64,000 nt of DNA from Kribbella qitaiheensis (GTDB lineage Bacteria; Actinomycetota; Actinomycetes; Propionibacteriales; Kribbellaceae), in contig NZ_CP043661.1 of assembly GCF_014217565.1 (NCBI RefSeq), positions 2,356,001-2,420,000 on the forward strand, in the 5' to 3' direction. The notes beneath the pieces are model-generated. The model saw only the letters and a list, made by a program, of their open reading frames with translations, was not told where the DNA came from and ran no database searches. Every line of letters begins with the position of its first letter. The stretch's first letter is position 1. Shown here piece by piece: positions 51,306 through 60,535 of the stretch. The translations under genes and the position numbers were made by a program.

Positions 51306-53513
51306 GTGACCACTGACAGTTGGAACAAGGGCGCCGGGCCGGCACCGCGCCGTGCGGGCTCAGCCTGGTCGGCCGAGGACACCGCGACACTGCTCGACGG
51401 GCTCCGGCGCGGTATAGCGCTGCAAGCACTGGCGGGAACGTTGCAGCGCACGCCCGGAGCGCTGCAGGCACGTTGTCAGGTGCTGCTGCCGCCGCAGCTA
51501 CGGCCGGCGTCGTGGGCTGAGGCGGAGACTGTGCTGCGAAGACAACTCGCGACCAACCCGAACTTCGCCATGGTCACGGAGCCGGCCCGGACATCGAGCC
51601 AGCCCGGGAACCCTGGCCGGGCTGCCGCGGGCTCACCTCTTCTGTTGAGTGGCGAACAGCGACAGATGATTGACGCCGTACGTTCAGGACACGATGTGAT
51701 CGTCGATGCGACGGTGGGATCGGGCAAGACCACGGCGATTCAGGCGTTATGTACCGAAGTGGGCCGTGATCGTAAGGTTTTATACCTGACTTACAGCAAG
51801 CTACTCAAAGCCGACGCGCAACGCCGAGTGAAAAACGCGAGAGTGCAGAACTACCACGGGATCGTGTACCCAGCGCTGTTAGAGGCGGGCATCAAATGTG
51901 GTCTCGATGAATCCATCCGGCGATTCAATGCGGCATTCGCCAACCTCTCAGCACCACTACCCAAATATGACCTTCTTGTGGTTGACGAGTATCAGGACAT
52001 CAACGAGGAATACGCGCAACTGCTGCGCAACATCAAGTCACTGAACCCGGCGATGCAAACCGTCCTAGTCGGTGACCTGGCTCAGAAGGTGCACTCGAAC
52101 ACGACCCTGGACGTCCAGCGGTTCTCCAGGGAGATCACTCGGCAGGCTGAACTGCTGCCGTTCACTCAGTCCTTCCGAGCAGGTCGAGAACTCGGCGCGC
52201 TACTCAGCGAGGCGTGGAACAAGCCGGTCGTGGGCGTCAATCCCTCGCAGGCGATCCGGTACGTCTCCTACCACGAGGCGCTCGACCTCATGGGAGCGAA
52301 AAAGCCGGGCGAACTGCTGTGCCTGGGCAAGCGAAACGGCCAAATGGCAGCAGCCTTGAATCACCTCGAACGTAATCAAGGTGAGGTCTTCAACAAAGAG
52401 ACCGTCTACGCCTCCATCCGCGACGGCGATACCACTGTAACCTACAACGAAGATACCGCGGTATTCACGACATTCGACTCCAGCAAAGGACTGGAACGCC
52501 CGACAAGCGCGGTGTTCGACTACGACGAAAACATGTGGGACGTGCGCTGCGGATTCCCGAACGTGGACACAACCGTCATGCGCAACGTGTTCCTGGTCGC
52601 AGCCTCCCGAGGAAAAGACGAAGTCGTCTTCGTGCGGTCACAAAACGCTCGGAGGCACGCCAAGAGCATCGGCTTCATCCCTGTGCAGCGGTTCACGCAA
52701 CTACTGACCGATCAACGGCCCAAGTATGACAAACCGTTGCTGGCGTCGGACTGTTTCGACTTCACCTACGCCGAGAACCTCCAGTCGTGTGTCGACCTGC
52801 TCGACAGGCGACGCCTCGACGACGGTGCCGGCGAGGAGATCACCATCGACCGTGTCGACGGGCTGATCGACCTGTCCCCCGTTGTCGGCCAGTACCAGGA
52901 GGCGGTGTTCTTCGACAACTACGACCCTGCCCTAGAAGTGATGCTGAACCCCAAACCGATCGCGAAGCAGCTGCAGGCCAGGCTCAACGAAGACCCCTGG
53001 CACAATGCACTACTACTGACCGCCGTCGACACAGACCAGATGCGCTACGCAGAACAGGTCACCCGAAAAGTCGGTGCCGAAGTTCGCGACGCGCTGACCA
53101 AGCGGCTGGCCACACAGCTACCTCGCGACTGCGCAACGCAGTCACCAATGGACCTGTCAGGAATCGCCGCTACCCCCGAGGCGGCGACGCCGATCACGTT
53201 CGTAGGTGTTGCCGATGCCATCCACGATGGTCAGATCTTCGAACTGAAGTTCGTCTCCGAACTCGACCGCGCCATGTTCCTTCAGCTGGCCCTCTACCTG
53301 GTGATGGGCGGCCACCCGACGGGCATCCTGTGGAACACGCGCACCGACGAACGCTGGGCCGTGCAGGTGCCCGACCGCAAAAAGTTCATGCACGCAGTCA
53401 TCCGGTGCGTCACCAAACAGCACTACCAAGAATTCCGGACAACACCACAGCGACCGGAGCCGGGCGGCCGGCTCCGCAGGATCACAGACGGCTTGCTCGG
53501 CCGATCGCGATGA
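51306..53513 (+). CDS. SF1 (UvrD-like) helicase fused to a RecB-like nuclease
   Basis: A 735-residue protein. Residues 20-62 resemble a Myb/SANT-type DNA-binding helix bundle (WSAEDTATLLDGLRRGIALQ; GTLQRTPGALQARCQVLLPP). Walker A is ATVGSGKTT (135-143), Walker B is LLVVDEYQD (223-231). SF1 motifs follow (VLVGDLAQKVHSN; FTTFDSSKGLERP; VFLVAASRGKDEVVF). The C-terminus has a PD-(D/E)xK pattern: GVADAI...IFELKF (Asp637, Glu646-x-Lys648) and Q660...Y664. GTG 51306 has no ribosome-binding site and may be leaderless. Helicase-nuclease fusions of this kind process DNA ends and are common in phage defence; its role here is inference. Confidence 0.85.
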   Translation: MTTDSWNKGAGPAPRRAGSAWSAEDTATLLDGLRRGIALQALAGTLQRTPGALQARCQVLLPPQLRPASWAEAETVLRRQLATNPNFAMVTEPARTSSQPGNPGRAAAGSPLLLSGEQRQMIDAVRSGHDVIVDATVGSGKTTAIQALCTEVGRDRKVLYLTYSKLLKADAQRRVKNARVQNYHGIVYPALLEAGIKCGLDESIRRFNAAFANLSAPLPKYDLLVVDEYQDINEEYAQLLRNIKSLNPAMQTVLVGDLAQKVHSNTTLDVQRFSREITRQAELLPFTQSFRAGRELGALLSEAWNKPVVGVNPSQAIRYVSYHEALDLMGAKKPGELLCLGKRNGQMAAALNHLERNQGEVFNKETVYASIRDGDTTVTYNEDTAVFTTFDSSKGLERPTSAVFDYDENMWDVRCGFPNVDTTVMRNVFLVAASRGKDEVVFVRSQNARRHAKSIGFIPVQRFTQLLTDQRPKYDKPLLASDCFDFTYAENLQSCVDLLDRRRLDDGAGEEITIDRVDGLIDLSPVVGQYQEAVFFDNYDPALEVMLNPKPIAKQLQARLNEDPWHNALLLTAVDTDQMRYAEQVTRKVGAEVRDALTKRLATQLPRDCATQSPMDLSGIAATPEAATPITFVGVADAIHDGQIFELKFVSELDRAMFLQLALYLVMGGHPTGILWNTRTDERWAVQVPDRKKFMHAVIRCVTKQHYQEFRTTPQRPEPGGRLRRITDGLLGRSR

Positions 53514-54105
53514 GACGGAACAACCGCTGGCAGATGCCCAGCCGTGATCAGAACAAAGCGTCGATCAACCTGACTCGCACAGCTCGCTAAGGCTTCTGGA
53601 CACGTGGTACCTCGTCACATGGCAGGGCCCTCGACCACTGGGGCAAGGTGCTGTTGTTCTTGAGTCATCCAGAACCGACCCGAGATCGTCGACCTGTCGA
53701 CTCGCACGGCCCCACGTGCCGTTGAAGTCTGGAACCTGACCATCCACGGACTACAGCCCTCATCTCGATGCAGGCCGATCAGCAGACTCGTAGAGGCAAG
53801 AGCGTGAGCGGCTGTCGGTTCTCGCGCCGCCGGCAGACACTTTCCTGGGTCCGGTATGAGCTGGCGGGTCCTGTTTGGCCCCCCGACCCGCCGAGGATCG
53901 TCCTCCCTTGCTAGCAGTGTTGTTGGCAGTACGCTCACCTGCGGCGGGTTCTGGATGCCCGTAAGGTCTGTCGACCGGCCCCCGGTGGTCTGTCAGCCAT
54001 AGGCCCGGGGTGTGGTGCACCCAGTCCAGGTTTCCTGGCGCGCATGAGCTTGCATGCCCTCGAATCGTTCTCGTCTGGCCGGGCAGCCGGGAGAGGACTG
54101 CACTC
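53514..54105. other. Intergenic region, no gene seen
   Basis: About 590 bases between two plus-strand genes. Open frames on the minus strand (53615-53938 and 53760-54113) lack domains and a ribosome-binding site. A decayed gene is possible, but nothing recognisable remains. Confidence 0.5.
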
Positions 54106-54927
54106 GTGCCCACTCGTTCAAGGCTGGCCTACCGCCGTAGCCGCTATACCGGTGAACCTGCACCACTGGCGCGCCGGGGTGTCAGCCGCGACCGGACCCA
54201 CGGGCTCGACGCGTGCAGCCCGGCGCAGCTTGAGCTGCGGTCGTTGCTGTTCTATTTCGCGTTCACACGTGGCCCCTGGCACCTCGCCCGAATGTTGTTC
54301 TACACATGGGATGCGAGTCCACAGCACGACATGTTCGTGATGACCAACGTCACCGCTCCGGAGAACCTGGCACGCACTGTCGGAGCAAAGGGATACGACC
54401 GGCCTGGCCTGCCAGGCCTACGGTTGCTGCCCGATGCGGGTACCGGAAACTACGACTTCGTTCATCTACCGACCGGAGGCCGGCTGCGCGTCCTGACCGG
54501 CGGCGAGGGCCGGTACGGCGACCTCGCAGCCGTCGGCATGCGGCCCCCGGATGACGACGAGGCCGAGGGCCTGGCCGCGGCGGCGTCGATGAGCCACCAC
54601 ACCAAGCGGCTGTTCGCTGCCTTGCTGGCAAGGTGCAGCTGCCGCACGATGGACGGGCGCTGGGACGTCGGCCAGTTCTTCTACGCCAGCGACCACGAGT
54701 TCGCCGACCAGCCTGGCCGGATGGCCGTCGAGGAACGCTTCGAGCTGACGGGGTCTGGCGACCGGTGGGAGCTGGCCTGGTCGCTAGCAACAGCCCCCGA
54801 AACCTTCACGCGCCCACTCATCACACCGGGGATCGAGTTGCCCGGGGCAAGAATCACCGTCGAACAGGCTGGGACGGTCAGCACGATCAGGTTGGGCACG
54901 GCACAGCTCCGGCTGATCCGTCAGTGA
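54106..54927 (+). CDS. 273-aa hypothetical protein
   Basis: GTG 54106 has GGAGAGG nine bases upstream. The protein includes LELRSLLFYFAFTRGPWHLA, HDMFVMTNVTAPENLARTVG, FVHLPTGGRLRVLTGGEGRY and RMAVEERFELTGSGDRWELA. It seems soluble and of mixed alpha/beta composition. No family is recognised. Its 3' end overlaps the convergent zinc-ribbon gene by 41 bases. Confidence 0.65.
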   Translation: MPTRSRLAYRRSRYTGEPAPLARRGVSRDRTHGLDACSPAQLELRSLLFYFAFTRGPWHLARMLFYTWDASPQHDMFVMTNVTAPENLARTVGAKGYDRPGLPGLRLLPDAGTGNYDFVHLPTGGRLRVLTGGEGRYGDLAAVGMRPPDDDEAEGLAAAASMSHHTKRLFAALLARCSCRTMDGRWDVGQFFYASDHEFADQPGRMAVEERFELTGSGDRWELAWSLATAPETFTRPLITPGIELPGARITVEQAGTVSTIRLGTAQLRLIRQ

Positions 54928-55272
54928 CGGCCAGCCGGGCATACTCCACCTGCGCCGTGCCCGTCAGAGAAGGTTGGCCATCGTCCAGCGTTGCGGCGTC
55001 CAACAGCCGTCGGGGGCGAGGGGCCGGCCGTCGAGCACCGGCCGCGGCAACCCCGCGCCTGGCTGACTGGTTCGTCGAGTCCCGGCGTTCGCGGTCCTCC
55101 TGTGCAAGCCAGATCGGCACTGGGACGCCGACAGCGAAGCACTGCGGGTCGCACAGACCAGCAGCTCACCATGGGCTTGGTCAGCCCAGTACAGGGCTGT
55201 TCCGCAGGTGGGGCAGGCGAACCACTCCCCTGGCTCCTCGCACCAGGCGGGTGCCTCTTCTGCAACGGGCAT
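54887..55272 (-). pseudogene. Zinc-ribbon protein, frameshifted
   Basis: From ATG 55272: EEPGEWFACPTCGTALYWAD then HGELLVC; the frame then breaks near 55150, where one base appears to be missing. The continuation DPQCFAVGVPVPIWLAQEDR is open to 54887. The corrected protein of about 127 residues has a CPTC...C(A)DPQC zinc site. It starts three bases after the DUF6283 stop, so it belongs to the same operon. It is probably a small metal-binding protein of unknown role. Confidence 0.6.
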
Positions 55273-55275
55273 CGG

Positions 55276-55741
55276 TCAGCGGTCCGAGGTGGTGATGTCG
55301 GAGCGGGCCCCGGACGACTTTGGCGATCGCGCGCCGTGCGTCGTCACCGGGCTCTGCCAGGTCGCGCAGCCCGTGGGCTGCGGCTTCCTGTCCGGTTGCG
55401 AACAGTGGCACTGGTGAGACGTAGTTCCTGACGCGGTCGGCGGTCTCGGGGCTGATCCGGCCTCGCACGACTGCCATGCGCAAGGCAAGGAGATTGTTGC
55501 CGTCGTGGCAGCCGGCCCAGCCGGCGCAGATCCGTTTGCGCTGGCTGTTCGGATCGGCGAGGTGGCACAGGAAGAGCCGACCCGGTTGTTCGGGTGTGGT
55601 GGCGTCGTAGCTGGCGAGCTTGGCGTACTCGGTCGCGTCCCAGACTCCGGACGGTGCGTCGATACGGTAGGGGTCGGAGTCGCACGGGCGGGGTGTCGGC
55701 GGGGCGATCTGGTCGGGCTCCAGCTCGTGCTCACTTTCCAT
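55276..55741 (-). pseudogene. DUF6283 family protein, frameshifted near its end
   Basis: The family pattern is clear: CDSDPYRIDAPSGVWDATEY, LFLCHLADPNSQRKRICAGW and AGCHDGNNLLALRMAVVRGR. One of the usual N-terminal Cys (CxxCPYR) is replaced (CDSDPYR). An extra base in the C4/G4 run 55308-55311 shifts the frame after AIAKVV. The correct end, RSDITTSDR, stops at 55276. The corrected length is about 154 residues. DUF6283 proteins are small Cys-rich proteins of mobile and accessory regions in actinobacteria. Confidence 0.75.
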
Positions 55742-56069
55742 CTCCGGCTGGTTCGGGACAGTGCAGAGAGGACTGCGCGGCGTCCTGTCTGCTGCGGGGC
55801 AAGGTGCTTGTGTCCGGCCGGCCGGCCGGGTGGTTCGCAGCTGCGTAGATCAGTTCTTCGTTTCCGCTGTGGGGGTCGGGGTAGATCTGGCCGTCGACCC
55901 GGAAGTATTCCAGGACTTCGCGGAGCGCTTCGTTGACGGCCATGACCAGGAAGTGTTCAACCCAGAGCTTGCGACCTGGCACGACCAGCACCGGGCCGGT
56001 GGAGCCTGACCCGGTACGAACGTGATGCGGCGTCTGCACAAGTGACGAGTTCGGTGATTCGTCAAGCAT
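55731..56069 (-). CDS. 112-aa hypothetical protein
   Basis: The sequence VLVVPGRKLWVEHFLVMAVN followed by EALREVLEYFRVDGQIYPDP suggests a small helical domain; the tail is low complexity. Its stop overlaps the DUF6283 start by 11 bases, placing it in the same minus-strand run. ATG 56069 has no clear ribosome-binding site. No family is recognised. Confidence 0.5.
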   Translation of the reverse strand: MLDESPNSSLVQTPHHVRTGSGSTGPVLVVPGRKLWVEHFLVMAVNEALREVLEYFRVDGQIYPDPHSGNEELIYAAANHPAGRPDTSTLPRSRQDAAQSSLHCPEPAGDGK

Positions 56070-56119
56070 GGAGATGCCAACCGGCGAGTATCCAGGTATC
56101 TACAGGAGGACCCGTGAGG

Positions 56120-56797
56120 TCAGTACCTTGTGGGATCCCAGCTGGCCCGGAACTCCATCTCACCGAGCTGGGTGTTCCACAGCGGCCGAGACCGATCGGT
56201 GGGATGCAGTTGGAACTTCGTCTTGGTCTGAGCGTCGTACCAACAGAAGGTCTCGACCTTGGCGCTCCCGGATATGCGGACCTCGTCCAACGCGGGCACC
56301 AGGTCGGAGTCAGAGGTGGCCAGGATGACCAAATCGGTCGCAGGGTTGCGGGCCTCGCGGACAGTCGCCAGTGCGCACAGCACGTCTACGCCCTTCTCCT
56401 GGGGTCGGCCGATCGGGATCTTGACGCCGTTGATGTCGTGGGCCGGACGACCGGTCACGTGACGCTGATAGTGGTATTTGAGCGGTCGCAGGGTGACCGT
56501 CACCCGCTGATCCCGTTCCCACTGTGCCTTCTGCGCCTGGCTGCGGTTGTAACCGTCCGGGTCGTGCTCGCCCGAGGGCTGGCCCCGATACACCAGCACC
56601 TTCCTCAACACCGCAGGCTGGCCAACCCCGGGGCGTTGCCGCTTGTTGCGAGTGGCGATTAGCTGGTTCGCGAACCGCAGAGGATCGATTAACGTCTCGT
56701 GCCGGGGCCAGTTCTTCGCCGAGGCAAACAGATCGTGGCCGGTCAGATGGACGTTTTGATAGTCGATGATGACCGAAGCCCGAAGTTCAGCGTCCAT
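56120..56797 (-). CDS. NYN domain (PIN-like) ribonuclease
   Basis: A 225-residue protein with NYN motifs: SVIIDYQNVHLTGHDL (Asp12 and Asn15), VYRGQPSGEH, EKGVDVLCALATV (second acidic site) and DLVILATSDSDLVPALDEV (third site, SDSD). The PIN-like fold cleaves RNA with acidic metal-binding residues. ATG 56797 follows GAGGG. It comes directly after a terminator, so it probably has its own promoter. NYN proteins occur in RNA processing and in defence loci. Confidence 0.87.
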   Translation of the reverse strand: MDAELRASVIIDYQNVHLTGHDLFASAKNWPRHETLIDPLRFANQLIATRNKRQRPGVGQPAVLRKVLVYRGQPSGEHDPDGYNRSQAQKAQWERDQRVTVTLRPLKYHYQRHVTGRPAHDINGVKIPIGRPQEKGVDVLCALATVREARNPATDLVILATSDSDLVPALDEVRISGSAKVETFCWYDAQTKTKFQLHPTDRSRPLWNTQLGEMEFRASWDPTRY

Positions 56798-56813
56798 AAG
56801 CACCCTCAGGACG

Positions 56814-56846
56814 AAAAAACCCCACCAGTCCCGGAGGACGGTGGGG
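56814..56846 (-). terminator. Rho-independent terminator
   Basis: Read on the minus strand: CCCCACC...GGTGGGG with an inner GTCC/GGAC, followed directly by six T (56814-56819 on the plus strand as A6). It closes the operon 58704-56849. Confidence 0.92.
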
Positions 56847-56848
56847 AG

Positions 56849-57034
56849 CTATGTCGCCACTATGGCACACAGCCCGCCACCACACGAAACAGCACCTCTC
56901 CGACCCATGCACCCCGCGGGGCCGTATCCAACGCGCCGCGTACGTATCCGGCTGCCAGTCCTCCTGGCCAGCTCCGTGGTCGTCTCTGCTGGACGGTCCG
57001 CGGCCGGGGCGCGAGCAGGGATGTCGGTGGTCAT
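56849..57034 (-). CDS. 61-aa hypothetical protein
   Basis: ATG overlaps the stop of the 50-aa ORF (ATGA), and its stop lies just before the terminator. MTTDIPARAPAADRPAETTT, then a basic, Gly- and Cys-containing tail (GCMGRRGAVSCGGGLCAIVA). No family is recognised; the position supports it more than its sequence. Confidence 0.45.
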   Translation of the reverse strand: MTTDIPARAPAADRPAETTTELARRTGSRIRTRRVGYGPAGCMGRRGAVSCGGGLCAIVAT

Positions 57035-57182
57035 CGGGGTTCCTGTCCGGTGGCTTGCAGTGCGGCGATGAAGGCCCGCGGCACGACGCGGAGCTGGTGT
57101 TGGTCGGCATCCGAGGGCAGTTGGCGCGATCGAGTAAGTCGGCGATGTCGTGGGCCGGCATGTCCAGGTCGATTTCGGTCAT
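57031..57182 (-). pseudogene. Small ORF (50 aa if one base is restored)
   Basis: MTEIDLDMPAHDIADLLDRA is followed by a break at 57119-57121, where one base seems missing. The continuation DADQHQLRVVPRAFIAALQA ends with a TGA that overlaps the next ATG. GGAGAACCCG precedes the start. The clean overlap on the corrected frame supports the correction. Function unknown. Confidence 0.55.
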
Positions 57183-57249
57183 CGGGTTCTCCAGGTCGGG
57201 GTGGATGGTTGATTGCCAGGCCGCCGCCGGTACGTCCGGCGCCGGGCGG

Positions 57250-58704
57250 TCAGTTCTGTTTGGCGGCGTCCTCGAGCTGGCGGGAGCTGAAGGTGATGCC
57301 GGTGTCGGGAGCGTCGCGGACGAGGTCCATCAGGCCAGGTAGCGGGGCGGGGCGGTGGGTGACGGTCGCGGTGATATCGGTGAGCAGGTCACCGAGCAGG
57401 TGGGCCAGGGTGCGGGCACCGGAACCTGAGTAGCCCCAGGCGATCCCGGCGCCGGACAGCTGGGGTGCGAGCCACAGCCGCCCGTCGGCGGTGCGGACCC
57501 ACACCACGTGGTCCTCGAGGATCACCGCGGCCAGGTCGGTACTGGATGCGATGCGCTGGGGTACGGCGACGAAAAGCGCGTCGCGTCCACGGCTGATTGC
57601 CGGGGCGCCGGTGTCGGGATCGACCAGGTGCCGGTCAGCACCGGCGGCCTCGCTGAACGTGGCGAACGCGGCCAGCTGCGGATCGGCGTCTACGAGCCGT
57701 TCAGCCCATTCCTTCGCGGCCGCGCTCTGGGCGGGCCGGACCTCGATCCGGGTGGAGTAGGGCAGGTCGGTTCCGCCGTTCCACTCGATCGCGACCTTGA
57801 CGCAGTCACCGGCCAGGGTGTCGGTGCGCTGCAGCAGTTGGGCCCAGGCATCGCGCCGGACCAGTTCGGCCGGCGCCGGGGCTTCGTGGCCGGGCGCGGC
57901 CAGTGGCGTCGCGGCGATCAGGAGGTGCCCGTCCTTGACGACAGGCGTGCCGGCGAGCATGTCGACCTCGTGGCGGGCCTGGTCGAACGCGCTGGTCTCG
58001 ATCTCGTTGGCCAGCGCGGTCAGCATGGCCCGCACGCTGGTCTGGCCGGGTTCAGCCGCAGCCGCACTGCGGAGTACGGCGGTGTCCGCGTCGGGCAGCG
58101 GCGCTGATTCCACCGGTGGCCTGCCCGGTTCCCACCGGTCCAGCTCGCGCGGTTTGAGCAGCGACGTCGGCCACCACGGCACCGGGCCTCCAGTGACCGC
58201 GGCCAGGTCTTCCCAGTCGGCGCGGTAACCCACCGACCGGCCGCGCTTTTGGGCCTTGCGGTCGTGAGCCGACAACTCCGGGCCGAACGCGTCCAGGAAT
58301 ACCGACACCCGCACCAGCGCGTCGACATGCGGCAGTTGCTCGAACAGCTCCGGCACGCCCTGATCGCGGGCCCACTGCGACGCCGGCGCCGGATACCAGA
58401 CCCCGACTCCGCCGATCGCGGTGTCCCACACCAGCACCGACCCCAGCCGGTTCGTCACCACACCCCGGTACCGGACCCAGTCGCCCGGCTCCAGGCGCCG
58501 GAACAGCACCGGCGCTTTCGCGGCCAGCTTGTGCCCACTGGCCACCAGATACCGCCAGACCGTCGCAGGATCGAAGAAGTCCCGGCCCCCCTCCCGCTCG
58601 ACAGGCGCGGGGAATCCCGGCTCTTTGCGCAGCTGGTGCACCCGGGATCGCGACACCCCGAGCAACGTCGCGATGTCCACCATCGACAACCGGTCTTCCA
58701 CCAC
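57250..58704 (-). CDS. HTH protein with large C-terminal domain of unknown function
   Basis: About 484 residues. The N-terminal HTH (MVDIATLLGVSRSRVHQLRK, FPAPVEREGGRDFFDPATVW) is of the excisionase/MerR-like type with a wing. The rest is a large domain (FRRLEPGDWVRYRGVVTNRL; ADWEDLAAVTGGPVPWWPTS; LAAVILEDHVVWVRTADGRL) that I do not recognise. The start is uncertain: GTG 58710 directly abuts AGGAGA, while GTG 58704 is six bases behind it. Three palindromes (58715-58777) precede it, so it may regulate itself. It heads an operon that ends at the terminator 56814-56846. Confidence 0.75.
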   Translation of the reverse strand: MVEDRLSMVDIATLLGVSRSRVHQLRKEPGFPAPVEREGGRDFFDPATVWRYLVASGHKLAAKAPVLFRRLEPGDWVRYRGVVTNRLGSVLVWDTAIGGVGVWYPAPASQWARDQGVPELFEQLPHVDALVRVSVFLDAFGPELSAHDRKAQKRGRSVGYRADWEDLAAVTGGPVPWWPTSLLKPRELDRWEPGRPPVESAPLPDADTAVLRSAAAAEPGQTSVRAMLTALANEIETSAFDQARHEVDMLAGTPVVKDGHLLIAATPLAAPGHEAPAPAELVRRDAWAQLLQRTDTLAGDCVKVAIEWNGGTDLPYSTRIEVRPAQSAAAKEWAERLVDADPQLAAFATFSEAAGADRHLVDPDTGAPAISRGRDALFVAVPQRIASSTDLAAVILEDHVVWVRTADGRLWLAPQLSGAGIAWGYSGSGARTLAHLLGDLLTDITATVTHRPAPLPGLMDLVRDAPDTGITFSSRQLEDAAKQN

Positions 58705-58714
58705 AACCACTCTC

Positions 58715-58777
58715 CTAACGGTTCCGTTAGAAGCAACACTAACGGAACCGTTAGGAGATGTCTAACGGTTCCGTTAG
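58715..58777. promoter_or_regulatory. Three palindromic operators
   Basis: CTAACGGTTCCGTTAG (58715-58730), CTAACGGAACCGTTAG (58739-58754) and CTAACGGTTCCGTTAG (58762-58777). The 7-bp arms are perfect and the centres are 24 and 23 bp apart, close to a whole multiple of the helical repeat. They lie directly upstream of the HTH gene start and overlap its ribosome-binding region (TTAGGAGA), so binding should repress it. Confidence 0.88.
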
Positions 58778-59226
58778 ATCAGGGTTGACGGCTGATGGAT
58801 CGTGCCGCGTCACACCACAGGGCAATGGCGCGGCAACGCCGACACCTCAGGCACCGCAACCCGATGATGATCACGGGGCTGCGACCGTAGCCGTAACCAT
58901 TGCCGCGAGCGTAGTCGACGTGGCCCGGGTCCGCAGCTACCGCGACCACGATCACTGACTCACCCCGCGCGACACGGTGACAGGGATCCCACGCTGCCCG
59001 GCAGGCGTAACCCGCGACGCTGAGCGCGCGTTGGAGATCGTGCAGGCGGTCACGTAGCTGGAACTATTCGGGGGAGGTTCCAGGCCGGATATGTGGCGTC
59101 AGCCGGGGCCCGGCGTTCCTCAACTACTGCGCGCCGGGCCTACTTCCTTTAACAATGTCGCTGCCGAGCCATCGGCGTCGGCCGGGCCTGCCCCGCGCTA
59201 CCGCGTTGAGCCCCCACACTGGAGCA
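58778..59226. other. Intergenic region beside the operators
   Basis: About 450 bases. A short plus-strand frame, 58758-58958, begins inside the third palindrome and has no similarity. No other signal is seen. It separates the divergent HTH operon and the 59227 gene. Confidence 0.5.
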
Positions 59227-59730
59227 GTGGACGACGACCTGATCACGGCGCAGATGGTGCGGATCACTCCGATGCTGTTCGAGGCACTGGCCGGTGCCGA
59301 CGGCGACCCGATGATCGCCGCGCGGTTCCCGGACCTGCGAAGCACCTGGTCAGGAACAGAGCAGCAGACACGGGCCGCTTTGCTGCTTTCGCTGGCGTGG
59401 CACGCGCGAACCCGGGAATCGGTGGCTGGCGATACCACCTCTCAGCAGTACCCCGGCGACCTGCAGAAGTTCGCCGTCGACCACACCGGCGACCTCGAGT
59501 CTTTCCACGAAGACAACTACCCAGCACGGCCGCTACCCGGCCGTGCTGGGGAGCGAGTCACCTCCTACACCGAGGGCCGCGCGGATCTCACCCTCAGTCT
59601 GGAAACAGCACTCATCCTGTTCGGCACCCAGTCACCAGCCCCCAATGACCTCGACGAGGACGACGCCCTACCTGCCAACCGCCAACACGGTGTGCGCACC
59701 AACGCGGAACAACCCCATCGCCTCGGCTGA
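59227..59730 (+). CDS. 167-aa hypothetical protein
   Basis: From GTG 59227: ITAQMVRITPMLFEALAGAD, then TWSGTEQQTRAALLLSLAWH, TSYTEGRADLTLSLETALIL. It is acidic and mostly helical. The upstream GGAG is too close to the GTG for a normal ribosome-binding site, so the start is uncertain. No family is recognised. Confidence 0.55.
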   Translation: MDDDLITAQMVRITPMLFEALAGADGDPMIAARFPDLRSTWSGTEQQTRAALLLSLAWHARTRESVAGDTTSQQYPGDLQKFAVDHTGDLESFHEDNYPARPLPGRAGERVTSYTEGRADLTLSLETALILFGTQSPAPNDLDEDDALPANRQHGVRTNAEQPHRLG

Positions 59731-60535
59731 ACAGGCTGCCCAATGGTCAGTCCCCGGTGTGCGGAGGTATCCGGATATCGACAGCTTCTGATCATTGGAC
59801 GCGCCACGTCGGCATCAACGTGGCTCTCGTCAATGACGGCCCGGAGTGACGGCATTGGTAACCGTGTCCGGCATGCCCAAGGTCCACATGACATCAAGAG
59901 CTGTTCAGATGTCAGTACGTGCAATCGGGTCGACCTGAATTACAGCTGGGACTAGTGTGAATGACCTGGGAGAGTCACTCTCTCAGCACCGCGGCAACGT
60001 CGGCTACCCTCCCCAGGTTTGTCCGGGGCCGCTGGCAACGAGTTCCTCCTCCTCGTTGGCCTGAAACTGCTGGACTGCGCCGTCGGTACGTGCCCGGTGA
60101 GGCGGGCACGTACACCACACGACCGGCGCAGTCCGGCAGCAGCCAAGTACCCCAGGGACACAACGCCCGAAGGGTGCCATAGCGCGGCATTCCAAGCCCG
60201 GCTCCGAGCAATCTGGCCCTGAAACGACCAGACGCCATGTCGACGCTCAGTGGCCTCCCACACGGCGCGTCAACAACGGGAAGGCACCCGCATTCCTGGC
60301 ACGCCGCGATCCGCGGCATCGACAGTAAAGTCGCCTCTCAACTTGCTGCCCTCCAGATCAGCCGACGCACGCAGGGCCTCCGCGGGGCTCTGCAACGTCC
60401 CGCTGGCGCCCGGTCCAGAACCTTTCGGCGCGCGTCTCGGGACTGCGACGAGCCCCAGGTAACCCTGTGCGCTTATCCACAGGGTGGTGAAGAGACGGTC
60501 GCTTGAAGTGCAGTATCGATGCCAGAATTTGGCCC
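59731..60535. other. Non-coding region containing the left copy of the long direct repeat
   Basis: About 800 bases. It contains the 358-bp repeat copy at 60101-60458. Open frames here (for example 59952-60263 minus and 60237-60506 plus) are duplicated at the second repeat copy with a different continuation, which argues against coding. Confidence 0.55.
60101..60458 (+). repeat. 358-bp direct repeat, left copy
   Basis: Nearly identical to 62526-62883 (constant offset 2425). I count about six to eight single-base differences, for example TACACC/TAGACC near the left end and GATCCGCGG/GATCTGCAG in the middle. The similarity begins at GGCGGGCACG and ends sharply at GCCCCAG. Confidence 0.93.
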
